Shown: piece by piece, positions 44,558 to 52,915 of the stretch | Numbering within the stretch: the stretch's first letter is position 1 | Layout of the letters: each line of letters begins with the position of its first letter | Assembly: GCA_016185425.1 (NCBI GenBank) | Contig: JACPNQ010000037.1 | Span: forward strand, 124,001 to 188,000 | DNA from: Acidobacteriota bacterium | GTDB taxonomy: Bacteria; Acidobacteriota; Terriglobia; Bryobacterales; Bryobacteraceae | Direction of reading: 5' to 3' | Length of the DNA stretch: 64,000 nucleotides | Translations under genes and position numbers: made by a program | The notes under the pieces: model-generated | The model's input: only the letters and a program-made list of their open reading frames with translations | The model's database searches: none | What the model was told of the DNA's origin: nothing

Positions 44558-45433
44558 ATGTCGAACAAATTGAAACTCGGTATTCCGAAGGGAAGCCTGG
44601 AAAACGCCACCATCGATCTGTTTAAGAAAGCGGGCTTTCACATTCAGTCTTCCAGCCGGTCTTATTTTCCGGTGGTGGACGATCCGGAAATCGAATGCAT
44701 GTTAATCCGCGCGCAGGAGATGGCCCGGTACGTGGAGGACGGCGTGCTGGACGCGGGGTTGACGGGGTTTGACTGGATTCAGGAGTCGGGCGCTAAGGTC
44801 GTGAAGATTGCCGATCTTGTCTATTCCAAGCAAAGCTTCGGCAAGGTGCGCTGGGTCCTCGCAGTGCCGGAATCTTCACCGGTGAAGACGGTGAAGGACC
44901 TGGAAGGGAAGATCATTGCGACCGAGCTTGTCGAAGCGACAAAGAAGTATTTGCGTAAGAATGGCGTGAAGGCGAAGGTCGAGTTCAGTTGGGGCGCGAC
45001 GGAAGTGAAGCCGCCTGACCTGGCGGATGCGATTGTGGAAGTGACGGAGACGGGGTCTTCGTTGCGCGCGAATAAATTGCGCATCGTCGAAGAGCTATTT
45101 ACTTCGAACACGCAGTTGGTTGCTAACCAGGCCGCCGCCGCCGATCCATGGAAGGCGCGGAAGCTGTCCGATATCAAGATGCTGCTCGAAGGAGCAATCG
45201 CCGCGCTTGGCAAAGTCGGTCTGATGCTGAATGTTGAGCGCAAGAACCTCGAACGGGTACTGAGCATTCTTCCCGCGTTGAAGAACCCGACCATTTCCCC
45301 GCTCGCCAAGGATGAATGGGTGGCGGTGAATACAATTCTCGACGAGACCACCGTTCGCACTATCATTCCGCGCCTGAAGCAGGCCGGCGCTAGCGGCATT
45401 GTCGAGTACCCGCTCAACAAGATCATCGAGTAG
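44558..45433 (+). CDS. hisG: ATP phosphoribosyltransferase, long form
   Basis: 291 residues: the long HisG with a C-terminal regulatory domain, so no HisZ is needed. LGIPKGSLENATIDLFKKAGF is the N-terminal start, ECMLIRAQEMARYVEDGVLDAGLTGFDW the second motif, and DAIVEVTETGSSLRANKLRIVEEL the PRPP-binding region. The C-terminal domain (VGLMLNVERKNLERVLSIL, DEWVAVNTILDETTVRTIIPRLKQAGASGIVEYPLNKI) is the ACT-like histidine-binding regulatory module of long HisG. It catalyses the first committed step, so feedback plus attenuation both act at this operon. Confidence 0.95.
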   Translation: MSNKLKLGIPKGSLENATIDLFKKAGFHIQSSSRSYFPVVDDPEIECMLIRAQEMARYVEDGVLDAGLTGFDWIQESGAKVVKIADLVYSKQSFGKVRWVLAVPESSPVKTVKDLEGKIIATELVEATKKYLRKNGVKAKVEFSWGATEVKPPDLADAIVEVTETGSSLRANKLRIVEELFTSNTQLVANQAAAADPWKARKLSDIKMLLEGAIAALGKVGLMLNVERKNLERVLSILPALKNPTISPLAKDEWVAVNTILDETTVRTIIPRLKQAGASGIVEYPLNKIIE

Positions 45434-45439
45434 CCCCGC

Positions 45440-46684
45440 ATGATACGCATCGTTGAACACACGCAGGTGGGCCGGATCCTGGCTCGCAAGGCCGCCCGGT
45501 TTACGGAAGCGGAGGTGGCTGTCCGTCCAATAATCGAGGCGGTCCGTACGCGCGGAGACAAGGCGGTAATCGAGTACGCGAAGACGTTCGACGGTTTCGA
45601 TCGGAAATCGCTGCGAGTCGGCGAGGCCGAACTGCAAGCGGCGGCGGCCGCGTTGTCCAAGGGTTTCCGGGCCGCGGTGAAGACGGCGTCGGCCAATATT
45701 CGCGCCTATGCCAAGTTGCAACTACCTTCCGCGAAGTCGGCCGTCATCTCCCCGGGACTGAAGGTCGGCCAGGTAATCCGCCCGGTCGACACCGTTGCCG
45801 CCTACATTCCGGCGGGACGCTATCCGCTGCCCTCTACAGTGCTGATGACCGTAATACCGGCGTTGGTGGCCGGTGTGCCGAACGTCTGCGTCACTTCACC
45901 GCGTTTCGTGCCGGAGATCTTTGGCACGGCCGCCCTGTTAAAGGCGCCGCACGTCTTTCAAATTGGCGGCGCGCACGCCATCGCCGCGTTCGCGTACGGT
46001 ACGAAGACGGTGCCTCGCGCGGACCGCATCGTCGGGCCCGGCAACATTTACGTGGCGGCGGCGAAGAAGTTGCTCGCAGGGGAAGTTGGCATCGACTTCA
46101 TCGCTGGACCGACCGAGATTCTGATGATCGCGGCCGATGGGAATCCTGCCTGGATCGCCGCCGACATGCTGGCCCAGGCCGAGCACGATACCGATGCGAG
46201 CGCCGTACTTCTGACAACGTCGAAACGGCTCGCCATCGCTGTACAAAGCGAAGTGGAACGGCAACTCGCCACCCTGCCGACTGCCGCCACGGCACGTAAG
46301 GCCATCGACAAGAATTCGGCAATCATCCTCGTACGCTCACTCGATGAAGCTGTCGAGGTCTCCAACCGCTTTGCGCCCGAGCATCTCTCGATTCCCGATG
46401 CGTCGCTCGTGAACGGTATTCGCCACGCCGGTTCCATCTTCATCGGGCCTTATAGTCCCGAGGCCGCCGGAGACTATGCCTCCGGTCCCAACCATGTTCT
46501 GCCCACCAGCGGCGCTGCCCGTTTGCGCGGTGGACTCTCCGCCATGGACTACGTCAAGATCATCTCCACGCAGGAGTTGAACGCCGCGGCTCTGCGCAAG
46601 TTGGAACCCGCGATCACGACGCTCGCCCGCGCGGAAGGACTGGAAGCGCACGCGCGCAGCGTGGAGGTGCGCCGTGCCAGGTAG
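45440..46684 (+). CDS. hisD: Histidinol dehydrogenase
   Basis: 414 residues, near the usual ~430. Visible family segments are VAAYIPAGRYPLPSTVLMTVIPALVAGV, RIVGPGNIYVAAAKKLLAG, IDFIAGPTEILMIAADGN, AQAEHDTDASAVLLT (zinc His), FAPEHLSIPD (catalytic Glu-His) and GSIFIGPYSPEAAGDYASGPNHVLPTSG. It oxidises histidinol to histidine with two NAD in the cytoplasm. Its 3' end overlaps hisC by 11 bp. Confidence 0.96.
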   Translation: MIRIVEHTQVGRILARKAARFTEAEVAVRPIIEAVRTRGDKAVIEYAKTFDGFDRKSLRVGEAELQAAAAALSKGFRAAVKTASANIRAYAKLQLPSAKSAVISPGLKVGQVIRPVDTVAAYIPAGRYPLPSTVLMTVIPALVAGVPNVCVTSPRFVPEIFGTAALLKAPHVFQIGGAHAIAAFAYGTKTVPRADRIVGPGNIYVAAAKKLLAGEVGIDFIAGPTEILMIAADGNPAWIAADMLAQAEHDTDASAVLLTTSKRLAIAVQSEVERQLATLPTAATARKAIDKNSAIILVRSLDEAVEVSNRFAPEHLSIPDASLVNGIRHAGSIFIGPYSPEAAGDYASGPNHVLPTSGAARLRGGLSAMDYVKIISTQELNAAALRKLEPAITTLARAEGLEAHARSVEVRRAR

Positions 46685-47759
46685 CCCGAAGAACACCGGC
46701 TTACGCCCGCGTCCAGCCGTTGAAAAGATGGCACCGTACCACCCGCCCACCGGCGGCCGCATGGACCGGCTGCGCCTGGACTTCAACGAGAACACGCTCG
46801 GCTGCAGTGAAAGCGTGACCCAGTTCATCGCCGAGCACCTCGTTGAGAACGACCTTGCCGTTTACCCCGAATATGGGAGGGCCGTGGAGGAGCTCGCAAA
46901 GTTCTTCAACGTGGACCAGAGTGAGTTCACCATCACCAACGGTACCGACGAGGCCATTCAAGTCCTCGTCAATACCTATGTCGACGATGATGACGACGTG
47001 ATTATTCTGAAGCCGTCCTACGCCATGTACCGCTTCTATTGCGAGGTAGCCGGCGCGCAGATCCGAGAGATCTCCTACCGTCCCGGTACGCTGGCATTTC
47101 CGCTTCAGGAATTGATCGGAGCGATTCAGCCCGCGACGCGGCTCATCCTCATCTCCAACCCCAACAATCCCACGGGTTGCGGCATTGACCTGGACGGTAT
47201 CCAGCGCATCCTGAAGAAAGCGCCCAACGCCGCTGTGCTCATTGATGAAGCGTACTACGAATTCAGCGGCGTCACCGCGTTGAAGCTCATCAACGACTAC
47301 CCGAACCTCTTCGTCAGCCGTACGTTTTCCAAGGTCTATGGCATGGCCGCAATGCGAGTCGGCTGCATGTTCTCTAAGGCCGAAAATGTAGCGTGGATGA
47401 AGAAGGCGCAGTCGCCCTACAGCGTCAATTCGCTCGCCGTTCTCGCCGCCCGCGCCGCCATTCGCGATACCGAATACATCTCGGAGTATGTCGGCGAAGT
47501 GCTTGCCGCGCGCGAGCTGCTGTACGTTGGCTTCGAGAAGCTGGGTATTCCCTACATTAAGAGCCAGGGCAACTTCGTGCTCTTCGCCGCGGGCGACCGC
47601 GCGATTGAGATCCGGGACACGCTGCGGGAGCGTGGCATTTTGGTCCGTGACCGCAGCTATGAGCTGCCCGGCTGTGTCCGTGTGACTGTGGGCACGCGGG
47701 AACAGATGCGCAAGTTTCTCGCTGAACTGGAGGCTGTGTGGAAACGCCCGGCCAAATGA
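46674..47759 (+). CDS. hisC: Histidinol-phosphate aminotransferase
   Basis: 361 residues from a GTG at 46674. The fold-type I aminotransferase motifs are DFNENTLGCSESV, TNGTDEAIQVLVNTYVD, SNPNNPTGCGIDLD, VLIDEAYYEF (PLP-binding Asp and Tyr) and RTFSKVYGMAAMRVG with the Schiff-base Lys. It converts imidazole-acetol phosphate to histidinol phosphate. The stop codon overlaps the start of the HAD-phosphatase gene (ATGA). Confidence 0.95.
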   Translation: MPGSPKNTGLRPRPAVEKMAPYHPPTGGRMDRLRLDFNENTLGCSESVTQFIAEHLVENDLAVYPEYGRAVEELAKFFNVDQSEFTITNGTDEAIQVLVNTYVDDDDDVIILKPSYAMYRFYCEVAGAQIREISYRPGTLAFPLQELIGAIQPATRLILISNPNNPTGCGIDLDGIQRILKKAPNAAVLIDEAYYEFSGVTALKLINDYPNLFVSRTFSKVYGMAAMRVGCMFSKAENVAWMKKAQSPYSVNSLAVLAARAAIRDTEYISEYVGEVLAARELLYVGFEKLGIPYIKSQGNFVLFAAGDRAIEIRDTLRERGILVRDRSYELPGCVRVTVGTREQMRKFLAELEAVWKRPAK

Positions 47760-48427
47760 TCGTGTTCGATATGGACGGTGTGCTGGTGGATGTCACCGAG
47801 TCCTATCGCGAAACGATCGTCCAAACCGTGAAACACTTTAGCGGACACAGCATTGAGCGCGCCGCCATTCAGGACTATAAGAACTTGGGCGGCTGGAATA
47901 ATGACTGGGCGCTGTCGCAGCGCATCCTCGCCGATTTCGGTATCGACATTCCTTATCCCACGGTAGTCGACGCATTTCAAAAGATCTTCTTCGGGCCCAA
48001 CAGGAACGACGGTCTGATGCAGCGTGAGGAGTGGATCGATTCCACCGGCTCGCTCGGCCGGCTCGCCGCGCGTTTTGCATTCTCGGTCTTCACCGGCCGC
48101 CTGCGCGATGAAGCCCAGATGACGCTCGACCGTTTCGCGGCGGGTCTCACATTCCAACCTGTTGTGGGCGACGACGATGTATCGAAAGGCAAGCCCGACC
48201 CGGAAGGGCTCCTGCGGATCGTCAACGCTAACCCGGCGCGCAGGCACTGGTATATCGGCGACACCGTGGATGATGCCCGCAGCGCGCGCGCCGCCGGTAT
48301 TCCCTTCATCGGCGTGGGTCACCGCCGCGATGAAGGCCACGCGAAGACGGTCGGCCTGATGGAATCCGAGGGCGCTGTCGCCATCATCGAAAGCATCAAC
48401 GAACTGGAGAAGGTATTCCCTGCATGA
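47756..48427 (+). CDS. HAD-superfamily phosphatase in the his operon, candidate histidinol-phosphatase
   Basis: 223 residues from the ATG at 47756, which overlaps the hisC stop by ATGA; a GTG 18 bp upstream is an alternative. HAD motif I is IVFDMDGVLVD, motif II lies near SVFTGRLRDEAQ, and motif III/IV near DDVSKGKPDPEGLL and YIGDTVDDARSARAAGI (GDxxxD). It is a HAD subfamily IA-type phosphatase. The operon has no other histidinol-phosphate phosphatase (no hisN/PHP gene and hisB here is only the dehydratase), so this gene is the natural candidate for step 8. That is inference from position. Confidence 0.88.
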   Translation: MIVFDMDGVLVDVTESYRETIVQTVKHFSGHSIERAAIQDYKNLGGWNNDWALSQRILADFGIDIPYPTVVDAFQKIFFGPNRNDGLMQREEWIDSTGSLGRLAARFAFSVFTGRLRDEAQMTLDRFAAGLTFQPVVGDDDVSKGKPDPEGLLRIVNANPARRHWYIGDTVDDARSARAAGIPFIGVGHRRDEGHAKTVGLMESEGAVAIIESINELEKVFPA

Positions 48428-49026
48428 GGACATCGAACGTAGAGCGCATCACTCGGGAAACGCAGATTCGCGGCAAGCTGAAGATCGAGGGCAAGGGCAA
48501 GTACAGCGTCTCGACAGGCATTCGCTTCCTCGATCACATGCTGGAACTCTTCACCAAGCACGGCGGCTTTGACCTGGAACTGCAGGCCACCGGTGATCTG
48601 GATGTCGATCAGCATCACACCGTGGAGGATGTCGGCATCGTGCTTGGCCAGTTATTCGCCAAGGCGCTTGGCGATCGCAAAGGCATCAACCGCGCGGGAT
48701 ATTTCGTCATGCCGATGGATGAGACCCTTTCCGTTACCGCTATCGATCTCGGCGGCCGTCCCGCGCTGGTCTATAACGACAAGGTGAAGACACGCCTGGT
48801 CGGCGATCTGCAAAGCGAGCTGGTTCACGACTTTTTTGACGGATTTGCCGTTCATGCCGGAGCGAATGTGCACGTGCTGGTAATGTACGGCCGCTCCAAT
48901 CATCACAAGCTCGAAAGCATCTTCAAGGGCTTTGCGCGCGCCATGAAATTCGCGTGTTCCACCGACGCGCGATTGAAGGATCAACTGCCCTCCACCAAGG
49001 GCCTGCTGGAAGGAACCAACGCATGA
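48424..49026 (+). CDS. hisB: Imidazoleglycerol-phosphate dehydratase
   Basis: 200 residues, the size of the monofunctional enzyme, without the N-terminal phosphatase domain found in enteric HisB. Visible metal-binding segments are GIRFLDHMLELFTKHGGFDLELQATGDLDVDQHHTVEDVGIVLG (two His clusters) and GRSNHHKLESIFKGFARAMK (second His pair). It dehydrates IGP to imidazole-acetol phosphate using two metal ions. Coupled by ATGA overlaps on both sides. Confidence 0.96.
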   Translation: MRTSNVERITRETQIRGKLKIEGKGKYSVSTGIRFLDHMLELFTKHGGFDLELQATGDLDVDQHHTVEDVGIVLGQLFAKALGDRKGINRAGYFVMPMDETLSVTAIDLGGRPALVYNDKVKTRLVGDLQSELVHDFFDGFAVHAGANVHVLVMYGRSNHHKLESIFKGFARAMKFACSTDARLKDQLPSTKGLLEGTNA

Positions 49027-49622
49027 GCGGTGTTGCGGTCTTCGACTACGGCGCAGGCAATCTGCGCTCCGTGCTCAATACGCTGGAGGCGATCGGCGCG
49101 AAGTTCGACCTTGTGGATGACGCGGCCGGCCTGACTTCGGCTGACAAAATCATCCTGCCCGGCGTGGGCCACTTCGGCCAGATGCTGCGCTCCCTCGATG
49201 CGATGCGCGTGCGATCGACAATACTCACCTGTATCTCGGCAGGCATTCCTTTTTTGGGTATATGCCTCGGCCTGCAGGCGCTGTTCGAAGAAAGCGAAGA
49301 GGCACCGGATGTGCGCGGACTCGGCGTTTTTGAAGGGAAAGTCAAGCGGTTTCCGGATGATGCCCGTGTCCCGCATATGGGTTGGAATGAGCTCGACGTA
49401 AAGGCCGGCTCCCGCCTGCTGCGCGGTGTTGGTGAGCATCCGTACGTCTACTTTGCGCACAGCTACTACGTCCCCGTCGTTCATTCTGCCGCGGCGACGT
49501 GCCAGTACGCCGAACCATTCACCGCTGTGCTCGAACACGAGAACGTCTTCGGCGTGCAGTTCCACCCGGAAAAGTCAGGTCCCCTGGGGTTGCAAATTGT
49601 CAAAAACTTCATCGAGCTCTAA
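49023..49622 (+). CDS. hisH: Imidazole glycerol-phosphate synthase, glutaminase subunit
   Basis: 199 residues from ATG 49023, overlapping the hisB stop (ATGA). Class I glutamine amidotransferase: DYGAGNLRSVLNTLEAIGA, ILPGVGHFGQM, FLGICLGLQALFEES (nucleophile Cys in the GxCxGxQ loop) and VFGVQFHPEKSGPLG (His-Pro-Glu of the triad). It provides ammonia for HisF. hisF begins 19 bases later. Confidence 0.96.
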   Translation: MSGVAVFDYGAGNLRSVLNTLEAIGAKFDLVDDAAGLTSADKIILPGVGHFGQMLRSLDAMRVRSTILTCISAGIPFLGICLGLQALFEESEEAPDVRGLGVFEGKVKRFPDDARVPHMGWNELDVKAGSRLLRGVGEHPYVYFAHSYYVPVVHSAAATCQYAEPFTAVLEHENVFGVQFHPEKSGPLGLQIVKNFIEL

Positions 49623-49641
49623 AACCTGGACGTTCGATTCC

Positions 49642-50406
49642 ATGCTTGCCAAGCGCATTATTCCGTGTCTGGACGTCACGGCTGGCCGCGTCGTCAAGGG
49701 CGTCAACTTCGTCAATCTCCGCGATGCCGGCGATCCGGTCGAACTCGCCGGGCGGTACAACGAGCAGGGCGCCGACGAAATCGTGTTCCTCGATATCACG
49801 GCTTCCAGCGATGAGCGCAAGACGATGGTTGATGTCGTGGCCCGTACCGCGCGCAATGTGTTTATCCCGCTCACCGTTGGCGGCGGGATCCGGGGAATCA
49901 TCGACGCGCGGAAGATCCTTCTCGCGGGAGCGGACAAAGTCAGCGTCAATACCGCGGCTGTGCGGCGGCCGGAGTTGATCACGGAGTTAAGCAATGAATT
50001 CGGTGCCCAGGCGGTGGTGCTCGCCATTGACGCACGGCGCCGCTCCGGCGGCGGCTGGAACGTCTACACGAAGGGCGGACGCGTTGACGAAGGGATCGAT
50101 GCCGTGGAATGGGCTGCGCGGGGCATGCAGTTGGGCGCGGGCGAGATCCTGCTCACGTCCATGGACACCGACGGTGTACAGACCGGTTTCGACTGCGAGT
50201 TGACGGCGGCCGTTTCTCGCGCCACGCGCATTCCGGTGATTGCCTCGGGCGGGGCGGGGAAGCCGGAGGACTTTTTGAAGGTGCTGACGGAAGGCGAGGC
50301 CGACGCGGCCCTTGCTGCGAGCATATTCCACTTTGGTACGTACACGGTCGATGATCTGAAAGAGTTTCTCGATAAGCACGGCATCGTCGTGCGGAGGCGC
50401 CGGTGA
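49642..50406 (+). CDS. hisF: Imidazole glycerol-phosphate synthase, cyclase subunit
   Basis: 254 residues. TIM-barrel with catalytic Asp residues in IIPCLDVTAGRVVKGVNF and VVLAIDARRR. The two phosphate sites are VGGGIRGIIDARKILLAGADKVSVNTAA and VIASGGAGKPEDF. It joins the glutaminase product to PRFAR, giving IGP and AICAR. The start is the ATG at 49642, 19 bases after hisH. Its 3' end overlaps hisA by GTGA. Confidence 0.97.
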   Translation: MLAKRIIPCLDVTAGRVVKGVNFVNLRDAGDPVELAGRYNEQGADEIVFLDITASSDERKTMVDVVARTARNVFIPLTVGGGIRGIIDARKILLAGADKVSVNTAAVRRPELITELSNEFGAQAVVLAIDARRRSGGGWNVYTKGGRVDEGIDAVEWAARGMQLGAGEILLTSMDTDGVQTGFDCELTAAVSRATRIPVIASGGAGKPEDFLKVLTEGEADAALAASIFHFGTYTVDDLKEFLDKHGIVVRRRR

Positions 50407-51113
50407 GTAGTTTGATTCTTCCCTGCATCGACCTGATGGACGGCAAGGTTGTTCAGTTGGTCCAGGGCAAAGAGAAGGCGCTGGAAGGCGATGCGCCGTT
50501 GGTGATGCTCGAAAAGTTTGCGGGTTTTCCGGAGATTCAGGTGATCGATCTCGATGCGGCTCTTGGCCGTGGCGCGAACGACGCGATCGTCGAGATGCTC
50601 TGCGCCCACGCGCGGTGCCGTGTTGGCGGCGGCGTACGAACGGTAGAGCGTGCCCAGACACTACTCGACCAGGGCGCATACCGCATCATCGTCGGCACCT
50701 CGGCATTCACGAAGGATGGACCGAATAAGCCGTTTCTGGAAGAGTTGGCGGCGAAAATCGGGCCGGAGAAGATTCTTCTGGCGTTGGATTCCAAAGGCGG
50801 GCGCATCGTCATCAAAGGTTGGCAGGAGGCGACGGCGTTCACCGCGGAAGAGATCATCGGCTCGTTGGAACCTTATTGCCGGGGGTTTCTCTGCACCTAT
50901 GTCGACAAGGAAGGCATGATGCAGGGTACGGATCTCGGCTGGTTCCAGCGGTTGCGCGCGGCCATATCTCCACAACACGAATTGACCGCTGCTGGCGGCG
51001 TTACAACTTTAGATGATGTGCGCGTGCTGCGGGCCATGAACGTTCACGCGGCGTTGGGGATGGCTATTTATACCGGGCGGCTGGATCTGGCGGAATTGCG
51101 CGCGATGCTATAG
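50403..51113 (+). CDS. hisA: ProFAR isomerase
   Basis: 236 residues from a GTG overlapping hisF. It is a TIM-barrel homologue of HisF: ILPCIDLMDGKVVQLVQGK has the first catalytic Asp, VGGGVRTVERAQTLLDQGAYRIIVGTSAF the phosphate loop, and LCTYVDKEGMMQGTDLGWF the second half-barrel with the second Asp (VDKEGMM). It isomerises ProFAR to PRFAR. It is the last gene of the operon; no clear terminator was seen in the 55 bases that follow. Confidence 0.95.
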   Translation: MSSLILPCIDLMDGKVVQLVQGKEKALEGDAPLVMLEKFAGFPEIQVIDLDAALGRGANDAIVEMLCAHARCRVGGGVRTVERAQTLLDQGAYRIIVGTSAFTKDGPNKPFLEELAAKIGPEKILLALDSKGGRIVIKGWQEATAFTAEEIIGSLEPYCRGFLCTYVDKEGMMQGTDLGWFQRLRAAISPQHELTAAGGVTTLDDVRVLRAMNVHAALGMAIYTGRLDLAELRAML

Positions 51114-51168
51114 CACTCGTGACAATCCCCGGCCGCCTTTTGCGCCATGATCCTTGGAAGGACATGGA

Positions 51169-52056
51169 ATGGAAACCATCAGCGTAGTACCGGCCGGCCG
51201 GGAATATCTCGCCTTTTCCTACGAAAAGCCGGCGGACTGGCGCGCCGTCGACCTACCCGCGGAAGAGCCCAATTACGACGACCCGAAATACTTTGAGCCG
51301 ATCGCCGCCGCGGCGTCGGAATATGGGGTTGCCGTTTTCTCCGTCGGCGCGCGCATGCGCTACCCGGATGGTACCCTGCGCGAGTGGCTCGAATTCCTGT
51401 GCCGCGAGGACAACATCGAAATTGAAGAGATCACCGAATTTTGCGCCGGAGCCATGCGCGGATTCCGCTTTGACGCCCGGCAGTCGGACGGCACAACCAC
51501 GATGATCATGCGCAACCTCTACGTGGAGGACGGAGGCGTGCTCTACGCCGTGTGTGCCATGGCCGCCGAGCAGATTTATTCCGCGATGGCCGATGTTCTC
51601 GCTGCTATGACCGAATCCTTCCGCATAGCCAAACCCGATGGCCCTACTGTCGATCTCTACCCGGTGTCGCTGGCATCGTTTGCCTCCACCCTTGGCTTCG
51701 CTCTGTCTGTTCCGGCCGGCTGGAACACGGAAGACGCGCAGGAGGCCGCCGTTCTCACCAACCCCGAGAAGGGCATCACGATCCGCATCGAACACCAGGA
51801 AGCCTCCGCTGGAATGCTCAAAACGCGCCAATCCGAGTTCCCGGATTCAGAGTGTATCTTCATCGAAGTTGCCGGTCAGCCCGCGATCGGAATCGCCAAT
51901 GTCGCCCCAGGCTTCTATCTGTTCTCTGTCCATCCCGCTCACGACGGCGCCAGCGTCTTTGTCGCAAAGACGACAACGGTCTCCTTCCCGGACGGCCTCA
52001 GCGCCGCCAATCAGATTCTCAGCACGCTGACCCTCACGGCGCCCGTGCTAGCGTAG
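51169..52056 (+). CDS. Hypothetical protein, possible DcrB/PsbP-like tandem
   Basis: 295 residues from the ATG at 51169 (GGAAGG 7 bases upstream). I do not recognise it firmly. Two halves of about 145 residues look related in layout: each has strand pairs, a helix of about 20 residues (SAMADVLAAMTESFRI; SAANQILSTLTLTA) and a beta core (YEKPADWRAVDLP; FALSVPAGWNTEDAQ), which recalls the PsbP/DcrB-type fold. There is no signal peptide and no membrane segment. It starts 55 bp after hisA and could be read from the his operon or its own promoter. Confidence 0.6.
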   Translation: METISVVPAGREYLAFSYEKPADWRAVDLPAEEPNYDDPKYFEPIAAAASEYGVAVFSVGARMRYPDGTLREWLEFLCREDNIEIEEITEFCAGAMRGFRFDARQSDGTTTMIMRNLYVEDGGVLYAVCAMAAEQIYSAMADVLAAMTESFRIAKPDGPTVDLYPVSLASFASTLGFALSVPAGWNTEDAQEAAVLTNPEKGITIRIEHQEASAGMLKTRQSEFPDSECIFIEVAGQPAIGIANVAPGFYLFSVHPAHDGASVFVAKTTTVSFPDGLSAANQILSTLTLTAPVLA

Positions 52057-52061
52057 TAGGT

Positions 52062-52478
52062 CTGAAACCGCTGCCCTTACCGCCGATCCTGCTTGCGGCC
52101 GCATCCGCGTTCGTGTGCGGGTTGATCTTTATCGGCGGTTATGCCTATGTGCAGCAGACGCTCGCCGGTAGCATCTCCAGCCTCTGGTGGCTGCCATTCC
52201 TCGCTGCGTTTGCGACCTCGCTGACCACTCCCTACCTCTGGCTGGTCCGCTCAAAAGCCTTGGCGGGCGCTTTAATCGGCCTTCTCTCCCATCTCGTGAT
52301 GTGGTTGCTATTCCTGGCGGCCCAGTGGATCGCCGATGGCGCGCACGACCGCATCGTCGATGTGCTCGCAAACCTGGTGTTCGTGACGTTCTACAGCCTG
52401 CTTCTCATGGGCTGGCTGACCGTTCCGGCCGGCGCGATCCTGGGGCGATGGTATGCCCGCCGGCACTACTTGAATTAG
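52062..52478 (+). CDS. Small multi-pass membrane protein
   Basis: About 138 residues with four hydrophobic helices: ILLAAASAFVCGLIFIGGYA, a second around LWWLPFLAAFATSLTTPYLWL, GALIGLLSHLVMWLLFLAAQW, and LANLVFVTFYSLLLMGWLTV. The family is not recognised. The start is uncertain: the frame has no ATG near the gene boundary, and either a non-standard codon near 52062 or the GTG at 52113 may be used. Its 3' end overlaps the convergent SnoaL-like gene by 4 bp. Confidence 0.55.
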   Translation: MKPLPLPPILLAAASAFVCGLIFIGGYAYVQQTLAGSISSLWWLPFLAAFATSLTTPYLWLVRSKALAGALIGLLSHLVMWLLFLAAQWIADGAHDRIVDVLANLVFVTFYSLLLMGWLTVPAGAILGRWYARRHYLN

Positions 52479-52900
52479 TCGGCCACCTTCAGTGATTGGT
52501 GCGAGACGAGCTGCCAGCCCTTCCCGCCCTTCACAAATACGTGCGTGTATTTCAGGTGCGACTTGCCCGGCTTGCCGTCTGTGATGAATTCGAAATTTGC
52601 GTCGCCGTTGATCACGGCTGTCGTCCCGTAGATCCGCACTTTCAAATCGTTGATCTTCCCCGCCGCATATCGCTGCTTGCCGGACTTCATCGATCCGATA
52701 TAGCTGGCTTTCGTATCCACCACGCCGGTTGAATGCAGGTAGAACAGATCGTCGGCCAGCACCTTTTCGAGCTTCGGAAAGTCATTCTTCGTAATGCCGT
52801 CAAGCCACGCGTGCTCCGCCGTCTTGACCTCCTCCTCGGCCGACGCCGCCATGAGCGGCATGGCCACCAGAAGACCCATCGTTAATAGGAGAAATCGCAT
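52475..52900 (-). CDS. Exported DUF4440/SnoaL-like protein
   Basis: 141 residues from ATG 52900. A signal peptide (FLLLTMGLLVAMPLMAASA) is followed by an NTF2-like fold of the DUF4440 type: EVKTAEHAWLDGITKNDFPKLEKVLADDLFYLHSTG, YIGSMKSGKQRYAAGKINDLKVRIYGTTAVINGDANF and HVFVKGGKGWQLVSHQSLKV. Such proteins are small barrel-cone folds that bind or transform small molecules; no catalytic residues can be named. It sits beside the TIM-barrel isomerase gene. Confidence 0.85.
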   Translation of the reverse strand: MRFLLLTMGLLVAMPLMAASAEEEVKTAEHAWLDGITKNDFPKLEKVLADDLFYLHSTGVVDTKASYIGSMKSGKQRYAAGKINDLKVRIYGTTAVINGDANFEFITDGKPGKSHLKYTHVFVKGGKGWQLVSHQSLKVAD

Positions 52901-52915
52901 GTTCACCAGATTACC

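Noticed and set aside
51114..51168. Terminator after hisA
   Set aside because: No stem followed by a T-run could be found, so termination there is not claimed.
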